In this document: in pieces, positions 55,179 through 64,000 of the stretch
Numbering within the stretch: position 1 is the stretch's first letter
Layout: the number at the start of each line of letters is the position of its first letter
Assembly (NCBI GenBank): GCA_947623455.1
Contig: OX392530.1
Coordinates: forward strand, 30,163,405 to 30,227,404
Origin: Mimachlamys varia
Taxonomy: Eukaryota; Mollusca; Bivalvia; Pectinida; Pectinidae
Length of the DNA stretch: 64,000 nt
Direction: 5' to 3'
The notes under the pieces: model-generated
Told to the model about the DNA's origin: nothing
The model's input: only the letters and a program-made list of their open reading frames with translations
Databases searched by the model: none
Made by a program: the position numbers and the translations under genes

Positions 55179-57113
55179 CAGTTGGTTTATAGTAAGTGTT
55201 AGGTACCAAGTATCTCAGTTGTCTTTAGTAAGTGTAAGTGACCAGGTATCTAAGTTGGTTTATAGTAAGTGTAAGGCACCAGGTATATCAGTTGGTTTAT
55301 AGCAAGTGTTAGGTACCAGGTATCTCAGTTGGTTTATAGTAAGTGTTAGGTACCAGGTATCTCAGTTGGTTTATAGTAAGTGCTAGGTACCCGGTATCTT
55401 AGTTGTCTTTAGTAAGTGTTAGGTACCAGGTCTCTCAGTTGGTTTATATTAAGTGTTAGGTACCAGGTATCTTAATTGGTTTATAGTAAGGGTTAGGTAT
55501 CAGGTATATCAGTTGGTTTATAGTAAGTGCTAGGTACCAGGTATCTCAGTTGGTTTATAGTAAGTGTTATGTACCAGGTATCTCAGTTGGTCTATAGTAA
55601 GTTTTAGGTCCCAGGTATCTCAGTTGGTTTATAGTAAGTGTTATGTACCAGGTATCTCAGTTGGTTTATAGTAAGTGTTATGGACCAGGTATCTCAGTTG
55701 GTCTATAGTAAGTATTAGGTACTAGGTATCTCGGTGGTCTATAGTAAGTGTTATGTACAAGGTACCTCGTTTGTATATGTATATAGTAAGTGTTTCTGTA
55801 GGAACTAAGTATCATAGAGGTCAATAGTAAGATACCTCAGTTGTCTATAATAAGTGTTAGGTACTAGATACCTCGGTGGTGTATAGTAAGTGTTAGGGAC
55901 TAGGTATCTTAGAGGTACATCAATAGTAAATAGTTAATGTTAGGGACTAGGTACCTGGGTGGTCTATAGTAAGGGTTAGGTACCAGGTATATCAGTTGAT
56001 TTATAGTCAGTGTTATGTACCAGGTATCTCAGTTGGTTTATAGTAAGTGCTAGGTACCAGGTATCTCAGTTGGTTTATAGTAAGTGCTAGGTACCAGGTA
56101 TCTCAGTTGGTTTATAGTAAGTGCTAGGTACCAGGTATCTCAGTTGTCTATAGGAAGTGTTAGGTACCAGGTATCTCAGTTGGTTTATAGTAAGTGTTAG
56201 GTACCAGGTATCTCAGTTGTCTATAGGAAGTGTTAGGTACCAGGTATCTCAGTTGGTTTATAGTAAGTGTTATGTACCAGGTATCTCAGTTGGTCTATAG
56301 TAAGTATTAGGTACCAAGTATCTCAGTTGTCTATAGGAAGTGTTAGGTAACAGGTATCTCAGTTGTCTATAGGAGGTGTTAGGTAACAGGTATATCAATG
56401 GTCTATAGTAAGTGTTGGTGACCAGGTATCACAGTGGTCTATAGTAAGTGTTAGGTACTAGGTACCTCGTTGGTCTATAGTAAGTGTTAGGTACTAGGTA
56501 CCTCGATGGTCTATAGTAAGTGTTAGGTACTAGGTATCTCGGTGGTCTATAGTAAGTGTTATGTACAAGGTAACTCGTTTGTATATGTATATAGTAAGTG
56601 TTTCTGTAGGAACTAAGTATCGTAGAGGTCAATAGTAAGGGTTAGGGACCAGGTATCTCAGTGGTCTATAGCAAGTGTAAGGTAGAAGGTACTTCGGTCG
56701 TCTATAGTAAGTGTTAGGTACGAGGTACCTCAGTTGTCTATAGTAAGTGTTAGATACTAGGTACCTCGGTGGTGTATAGTAAGTGTTAGGGACTAGGTAT
56801 CTTAGAGGTTCATCAATAGTAAATAGTTAGTGTTAGGGACTAGGTACATGGGTGGTGTATAGTAAGTGTTAGGTACTGGGTACATCAGTTGTCTATAGTA
56901 TGTGCTAGGGGTTAGGTGCCTAGGTGATCTATAGTAAGTGTTAGGGACTAAGTACCTCGGTGGTCTATAGTAAGTGTTAGGGACTAAGTACCTTGGTGAT
57001 CTATAGTAAGTGTTTTTGGACTATGTATCCAAGTGGTGTATAGTAAAACTATTTAGGACTAGGTACATCGGTGGTCTTTAGTATGTGCTAGGGGTTAGGT
57101 ATCTCAGTGCGTT
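55179..57113. repeat. minisatellite array, unit 4, right part with diverged tail
   Basis: About 53 copies. To about 55700 they are of the 37-bp type. From about 55700 the 36-bp GGTACCTCGG/GTACTAGG type of unit 3 is mixed in and copies decay toward the right edge. This edge is homologous to the right edge of the unit 3 array (34400-34815). Confidence 0.9.
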
Positions 57114-58082
57114 TAGTTGCTGATAAAATATTCGAACTCCTTAAGAATACAAGCTCAAAGACTAAAAATAAGAAACCTTTGTCCAAATTCTATTCTCGCT
57201 TTTCAAGACTTCTCCTATATCGCGTAAGATATGCATATCTTAATTTAGTAAACTCTCATCCTCGTCGGGAATTTATATTTTGTTCCTCTTTGGATTCTAT
57301 AAAGTGTTGCTAAGAAGACTAACGAAGCATATCGAATGGCGATGACCCACAACGAAAGGCCAAAATAACAGAGATGCCTCATTACGATACACAAGACCGT
57401 ACATATTTATGATGAATTTTCCAACTGCTAGTGTAATTTCATTCTATTCTTATCAATAATCAGGTATTTTACCATTTTGAAATCGATGTTGTTCCCATAG
57501 GAAACATCAAAGAAAATTAAGGGGAAATTAATTAACTTTAGAACTTTCAATAGGAAAGCAGTACAGAAGTTATAGAAAGTTCTTCAGCTATATAATTATG
57601 TTACCCTTTGTTGTTTTCATATGAAGATTTGAATTTTAAGGGACCTTAAGTTGAGGAACGGCCATGCATTTTTTCGTCATTCTTGTACATTGGAATAGCT
57701 GTCGATACACCAGCAGCAGAAACTCGAAACATGAACGTGGTGTGTTCTGTCGATATTATAGACATCTACTCGTTAGTACACCCTTCAGCAGTTTTTATTC
57801 ATAAAACATTTACTAATTTATTTTTTTATTTTGTAACCAAATTACGCATCGTACTAGTCATCAAAACATCACATAACGCATTTATTGTTTGTGTAAAATA
57901 GGCTTTAATTAATTTGAACAATAACAATGGTATTGTGATTATAGTTCTAGCAAACTGTACAGTGCGTGTATAGTACGCGATTCAGACAAGATTTGGATTT
58001 CAATATCCAAGGGTCATTTCAATGTCAATGTATAACAGCTTTATCTCTCTTATCAACTTGTTCACTTTAGTTAGAAGCATTT
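57114..58082 (-). terminator. 3' flank and poly(A) region of actin gene 4
   Basis: Homologous to 34816-35745. Minus-strand AATAAA at 57881-57886, about 200 nt past the stop. Remnant of a CCATAGGAAAGC-type element near 57540-57665. No separate gene seen. Confidence 0.45.
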
Positions 58083-61000
58083 CTAGTGTACAATAGACGG
58101 ACCAGACTCGTCGTATTCTTTCTTGCTGATCCACATCTGTTTGAAGGTGGACAGCGAAGACAAGATGGAACCTCCAATCCAGACAGAATGTTTTCTCTCT
58201 GGTTTGGCAATTATCTTGACTTTCATGGTTGGCGGAGCGAGGGAGGTCATTTCTTTCTGCATACGATCAGCAATTCCAGGGTACATAGTATTTCCTCCAC
58301 ACAGAACGGTGTTTGCGTACAGGTCGTTTCTGATATTCACATCACACTTCATAATGCTATTATAGGTTGTTTCGTGAATTCCAGCAGATTCCTTCCCCAG
58401 GAAAGATGGCTGAAACAGAGCTTCCGTACACCGGAATCTCTCGTTACCAATGGTGATGACTTGACCATCAGGCAGTTCGTAGCTTTTCTCAAGTGAAGAA
58501 GATGATGCAGCAGTTTGCATTTCCTGTTCAAAGTCCAGAGCCACATAGCACAGTTTCTCCTTTATGTCTCTGATAATTTCTCTCTTGGCAGTGCTTGTGA
58601 ACGAGTATCCACGCTCTGTGAGGATTTTCATGAGGTAGTCTGTGAGATCTCGTCCTGCGATATCTAACGTCATAACGGCGTGAGGTAGGGCATGACCTTC
58701 AGAAATAGGTACTATATGGGTCACACCGTCCCCAGAGTCCATAACAATACCGGCAGTACCACCTGCGGTGTACAGGGACAGCACAGCCTGGATGGCTACG
58801 TACATGGCGGGAGAGTTGAAGGTCTCGAACATAATCTGTGCCATCCTCTCCCTGTTGGCTTTTGGGTTGAGGGGAGCCTCTGTCAGGAGGACAGGGTGAT
58901 CCTCGGGAGAAATACGGAGCTCATTGTAGAAGGTGTGATGCCAGATCTTTTCCATGTCGTCCCAGTTTGTGACGATGCCGTGTTCGATGGGGTTCGTGAT
59001 GGTGAGGATTCCTCTCTTGCTCTGGGCCTCATCACCGACATAGTAGTCCTTCAGTCCATTATCTCCCTGGTAAAGCAAAAGTGAGAGTTATATTTCTGTC
59101 GTTTTATTTAGATACAAACAGAGTGCTTATTTATCAAGTATAGTTTACGATAATTAAACAGTTTTGATAGTTTTGATAGAAGAAATAATGAACTAATTAT
59201 ATATCGGCGATGATTAAAGGTTTTTGGCGACGATTTTGCAAATCTTAGAAAAAGTGATGGAACTTGTAGCAAATATACATTCATACTGATTTAACCATAT
59301 TTCATTTGCAAATATACAAATGGGATCAGACACAAGTTAAACAACTTATAATTTGTCTTCTCCCGTAAAACATAAATGGCGATATATACCGATTAGCCTA
59401 TCGATTGTGTCCCGGTATATAGATATTAACAGTCAAAATTGACCGCTACCGGCTGGCGAGAAATTGAATGAGCTGACCGGTCACGTGGTACATGTGACGT
59501 CATTGAATAACAACTGATTGACTCATGTAGACTGTGTGGTACATTGACGAAGATGGTTTAGTAGAAAACGCCTATTAAATTGTATGTGAATCTTGATTGC
59601 TGTCGAATCCTTTTGATTTCCAAATAACATAGCTTGAAACAAATGTAGCTGTGTAATTGTAAACTGAAGAAAGGAAATAGAAAATGCCAATTAAACATAT
59701 CGTGATGTTAGTCTGTATTTACAAATGTTTGCTGTACAATCCCCCCTCTTGCTAAAAATAATACTTCTGTATAGGATCTTGGAATTAGAAAAGTCAGTGA
59801 GATGACTATAAAATGTTTAGATACACATTTCATGTTGGTCTTATAGAGTAGTAAATGAATACAGTTGCAACGGGACACGCATAGAGCGGTTGTAAATAGT
59901 TTACCAGACAGAGGCATAATTACCGGACATTTTCTTGAAATGGTAATGTTGTTCAACCGATTGATATTAACGAAGTATTTGTTAGCTGGAATTGAATTAC
60001 AACAGCATATAGTGCTGAATCATGAATATGTGTTCAAAAATTGTACCCACGACATGAACAATTCGCAAATTGACATCGATTCTTTTTTATTTAATATAGG
60101 ATCAGGTAATATACTCCGTGTCTGATCTTGGCGATATAAAACACGTGCTTTGCTAATACAAACTGTTTACGCTGTACAATTAAGAAAATGCGTTTGTACT
60201 TCAGCATTATCTATTATGATGTCAAGTGTCCGCCAAACCACGAACCACTCTATAACATTTTCTGTATAAGTCTCTGGAAGTAGTACAGCACGTACACATG
60301 GAATGAAAAACATGTAATTCATTTTTTTCGGGCTGTGCAAGTAAACAAAGAATTTCTGACAAGTGTCAATAAAGTAGACACTGTTACAAATAGATGTGAA
60401 AACATGACTGTCTGAATTATTTGTGTTAAATTGAATCATTGTTTATAAAGGATAAAGTATGTGGTCATGATAAAAACAAATAGCAAACGCTAATTAGAAT
60501 TGAAACATATTTTTAGAAAACTGTTCTCCAATAATTACTGCATACGTTTTCACAACAACATCTCTTAGTCACACAGTTTTGAATTGAAGTATTTGCAGTC
60601 AGAAATAATTACTCTAAATCCTAGATGCTAAATATACGTGAAATTCAAACACGATAAATAAAGGAATTTTGTCAGGCTCCCTCTAGTTGGTGATATTCAT
60701 TTCAACTAGGATTCAAATCATTGGACGAGTTTAAATCTTGCTCTTCATACAGTTTTCATAAACAAGATCCGGGTTGATTTAGGGTTTAAACATAAAGTTG
60801 AAGTGTGTCACATTAACGCATTTACAATTTTTGGATCTGCCCATGAAGACGAGGTATCGGCTACTACACGTATTGTTGCATCAAATGAGAGTGAAATATG
60901 TAATTATCGTGGCCAAAATCCTTCAACATTTGCCTATTGCGAATAAAAACTTTTCTTAGACTCGGGACGTATGCAACTAGAAACACAGGCCGAGCGATTA

Positions 61001-62761
61001 CTAGTTTGGAATTATTCCGTCAGTTGCTATGAATCCCTGTTACACTAAAACTCTTCCAGTAATAAAAACAAATCAAATACAGTACTAATCTCTTATTTTT
61101 GACTAAATCTATTGAAAAAAACTGTGTTCACTCATATATTTTCTTCTTAAATTTCTTTTTTTTTTTAATAAACGTTAGGAAAGTGATTATCATTCAGAAA
61201 AAATATTCATAAGAAGATTTTGGATACATCATTTTGTTAACAAATAGTGTTAATATTAATAATAGTATACATCATGTATGTAAAGCTCTATGTAATTTGT
61301 AAAATTACTCTAAAGCGCAGGTAACCATGGGACATAGTACGATATTTTGAGACACAGAGCAATTATTCTGTCCCCGACCTCAGTGATCGTGACGGCTGAT
61401 ACAGGTTAACAAGTACCCGTATGTACATGGGAGCTATTCAATCCGATGCCTTGTATGTGTATAACAATATTTTGTACAGGTAACCAGTGCAATGAATAAA
61501 GCGCATTAGTGGTGTTCTTCCCCTTCGAGCTCGAGAAACCAGACGTGCTGCCGTTTACTGGACCCTCTGTAGACAACTAGTTTGTCTGTCAATAAACCAC
61601 AGAGCAGAGTTTATTTGGTTACGGTTTATTTTTGTTTTACGTCCTATTATTAATGTAACAGCCAGGCTCATTTAAGGACGTGCCAGGTTTTGGAGTTGGA
61701 GGAAAGCCGGAGTACCCGTGGTAAATAAAATACCCAATGGTCAGTACCTGGCAACTGACCAAGATGGGAGAGATTTGAACTCGCAACAAGTGAGGTGGAG
61801 GGCTAGTGGTAGAATGTCGGGACACCTCAACAACTCGGCCATCGCTTCCACCAGAGCAAAGAATTACCATTATGTAACCGTGATTTGTTTGTATTAAATT
61901 TAATGTAGATTTATATCAGGTGTGTATATGTGTCAGCTAGATGTTTTCTTCTAGAAGTAAGAGCTATGATACATATTATCTATTGTGAATCATTGGAATT
62001 GGATTTCATTTAAGTAATTCATGTTTATCTTTACAAATATCGTCAATTTAGGAACAGAGATACTTTTGTCGTTGTTGTACATTGTAAAAGGGTTTTTTCT
62101 ATTAAATATCTCCCATTTTTTAACTTATGTACTGTATATGCAATGGTTCTGTGTAATTGCAGTCTAGAGTGTTCTGCACCTGTTTTCTAATGCAGTAGTA
62201 ATGTCTTTAGGCACACGTCTTAGTTGAGTGTCCAATGAGGTAGGCGGATTGCAGGTTGTCATGGGAACAGTTTGCATGGAGATGAGCCTCTATACGACAG
62301 AAAACAATCGTCCTCGATATCTTAGACAGAAAAGCAAATTAGATACTGGACGGTAGTTCTTAAAGTCCATTCCAAGCTTCTTCAGCAATGGTCTTACATG
62401 TGCTTTCTTGAACAACAATAGAACCTTTTACTCAGCCAAAGATTTGTTAATCATTGAAAGTAGATTAAGGAAGCAGTACTTCAAGGCATTGTTTTTCAAT
62501 CATGTACGATATTTTCTAAGTAAAACTGTTTTATATAACTATCACAAATAGACGGAGATATTCCAACCAAGTAATGTTAGACTTACGAAATGAATATTTT
62601 TTTTATATAAATGTGATTTCTATCTTTTAACATACCTGGTTTTTAGGTCTCCCAACAATGGAGGGAAACACAGCACGCGGAGCGTCATCGCCGGAAAATC
62701 CAGCCTTATACATCCCAGAACCATTGTCGATGACAAGAGATGCTACTTTGTCGTCACTCAT
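58083..62761 (-). CDS. ACT: divergent actin, gene 4 (altered D-loop, C-terminus cut by a stop)
   Basis: Actin-like frame of 369 residues from complement(62636..62761) and complement(58083..59066), phase 0, donor CAG/GTATGT. It shares the shortened D-loop of gene 3 ([11 protein letters not shown]). A TAG at 58083-58085 follows GPSIVH. The next codons still spell Lys-Cys-Phe-stop, so one nonsense change removed the last four residues, including the penultimate cysteine. Other unusual residues: Ser instead of Cys at position 2, [10 protein letters not shown] in the phosphate-loop region, [20 protein letters not shown] after the second phosphate loop, and [17 protein letters not shown] and DSGDGVTH remain. 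It may be a decaying gene, or a functional variant without the usual C-terminus. Transcript data would decide. Confidence 0.82.
61405..61626 (-). mobile_element. LINE C-terminal RT fragment, gene 4 intron
   Basis: Counterpart of 39150-39369, more decayed; the frame is interrupted. Confidence 0.6.
61627..61858 (-). mobile_element. tRNA-derived SINE, gene 4 intron
   Basis: A box TGGCCGAGTTG at 61831-61841 and B-box region GCGAGTTCAAATC at 61772-61784, with a fuller body (CCGGCTTTCCTCC present) than in gene 3. Same position and orientation as the gene 3 copy, so inserted before genes 3 and 4 separated. The 77-codon frame across it is only SINE sequence. Confidence 0.75.
62120..62465 (-). mobile_element. 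LINE N-terminal RT fragment, gene 4 intron
   Basis: Counterpart of 39849-40200 with further small deletions. The frame is no longer open. Confidence 0.65.
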
Positions 62762-62917
62762 TCTAAATTGTTCGCTGATTGAAGCCTTATTCCGTCTGTG
62801 ACCGTTCTGATAAACTAAATCAAAATGACTCAAACCTTTGGAGCTTTCTCAGCTTGTATCTGTTTTCACTCGGGTATCCTACACAATATGCATAACCTTA
62901 TCTATGGTCTACTGCAG

Positions 62918-62949
62918 AGCCAATCAGAACTCCGACATTTATATATAGG
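62918..62949 (-). promoter_or_regulatory. core promoter of actin gene 4
   Basis: Perfect TATA box TATATATAAA on the minus strand at 62938-62947, the strongest of the four, with inverted CCAAT at 62920-62924. So the promoter looks intact even though the protein is altered. Confidence 0.65.
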
Positions 62950-64000
62950 TCGGACGTGACATGGTTACATGTTGTATAAAGGCTTGTTTAACATAAATAT
63001 ATACACATATACCAGTGATTTAAATGCATACGGTGCGCACGTATTGGTTCATGGCTACGTGTAAATTTTCTTTAATGTTTATCTGTCACCTGAACTCCTA
63101 TTGATGTAAGCGAAGTCAGTGACACGGCACTTGTAGTTTATCGTTTATCGTTTATCGCATCGGTATTGTTCCGAATATCGATATGTGTATGATTGAACTC
63201 AGACCTGATGTTTTTGTTCAGATAATTTACATAATTGATGATTATTTTCTGTTAAAACATCCTATAACACATGATGTCTCCGTATACTGCTCCATACCAC
63301 CAGGTACCAAGTACAAAGTGCCGTTGTGATAAATAAACATAATATAAGTAAACATACATGTAAAGTTGGGTTTATTCTCTTTCTGTGTGCCTCTTTACTC
63401 TGTAATAACCAACAACAAACGGTTAATGTAAAATGTATCGTCAACAGCTCGACCTATATTCACAGATATTTCACATACCTTATGCTTCACAGACCAAAAT
63501 CAAAATCAAAATCAATCAATCAAGGCGATAAATACATACATAAATACATTTCTTTCTAACTCTTCATGTCATTAAACCAATTACGTACAGCTGTAGTTTC
63601 CTGCGTTTACATGACTTTACTACCTTTTCACGTTAAAGAAACAATATTAATACTATGCAAACAATGTTATATTAAGAAAATCGTTTGTTTTTCTTTTGTT
63701 GCAATTCCCATTTATTGAAATCCATAAACACTATTCTTTGCATTCTGCCAAATTCAGAAGGTCTTGCTACACCACTGAACAAATTATACAGTTTTAACCA
63801 ACACCCATCCGTGATACTCTAAGTAAGAATGCTTACTTTCGCCATCTGCATCTCTGGTGAGTATGCCTTAGCAAACTTGACCGCACGAAGTTGGCTATTT
63901 TAATAATCAATTGTGAAAATATTTATCTTTCGAACCTACAAATGCGCAATACCCAACTTAACAGCTAAGTTTATCTTTGCCCAACCAACATTTTGATCTC
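62950..64000 (-). promoter_or_regulatory. 5' flank of actin gene 4 to window edge
   Basis: Shares the conserved block (CTCCTATTGATGTAAGCG, AAGTACAAAGTGC) with the other genes. A short (CAAAAT)n/(CAAT)n tract at 63494-63522 lies where unit 3 has the TTAA element. From about 63550 homology to 41590-42022 runs to the window end. No further gene seen. Confidence 0.5.

Larger units (their letters stand above)
59067..62635 (-). other. intron of actin gene 4
   Basis: A 3569 bp phase-0 intron collinear with that of gene 3, including the extra segment absent from genes 1 and 2 (about 59210-60930), the SINE and the LINE pieces. A TGACGTCA lies at about 59496. No independent gene seen. Confidence 0.85.

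Noticed and set aside
61637..61870. 77-codon frame in the gene 4 intron
   Set aside because: It spans the SINE, including its tRNA-like A and B boxes.

Overview
Eukaryotic, AT-rich, repeat-laden DNA from an invertebrate animal, most likely a marine bivalve mollusc. That guess rests on class-II actins beginning Met-Cys-Asp, a tRNA-headed SINE of a type I associate with bivalve genomes, degraded non-LTR retrotransposon pieces, and many hairpin or terminal-inverted-repeat elements. The taxon is inference, not proven. Nothing in the window looks prokaryotic.

The only convincing protein-coding genes are four actin genes, all on the minus strand and all with the same architecture. Each has a 42-codon first coding exon ending in CAG before a GT donor, a phase-0 intron, and a second exon holding the remaining residues. 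Gene 1 (3406-5984) and gene 2 (17461-20040) are near-identical conventional 376-residue actins that differ at two residues. Gene 3 (35746-40508) and gene 4 (58083-62761) form an older, divergent pair. Both lack three codons in the DNase-I-binding loop (D-loop) and have lost both of its methionines. Gene 3 also has a 3-residue insertion next to the hinge. Gene 4 also has a stop codon that removes the last four residues. Each gene has a TATA-like box about 180-200 bp before its ATG.

The window is a tandem array of four repeat units in the same orientation: unit 1 at 1-11753, unit 2 at 11754-33062, unit 3 at 33063-43944, and unit 4 from 43945 to beyond the right edge. From left to right each unit holds a 36-37 bp minisatellite array, the actin 3' flank, the actin gene, the actin 5' flank, and (units 1-3) a conserved block called X here, after which the next array starts. 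The arrays vary from about 1.3 kb to about 13 kb and take up roughly 30% of the window. The unit-4 array shows higher-order duplications of about 2.2 kb and about 11.2 kb.

Secondary features include a 32 bp minisatellite upstream of genes 1 and 2 only. Introns carry old LINE reverse-transcriptase remnants in all four genes and a SINE in genes 3 and 4. There is a TTAA-flanked nonautonomous transposon, several foldback elements, and a 6.4 kb insertion in block X of unit 2 that itself contains two terminal-inverted-repeat elements. The picture is an actin cluster growing by unequal exchange between minisatellites, with two conserved copies and two whose protein is changing in parts important for polymerisation.
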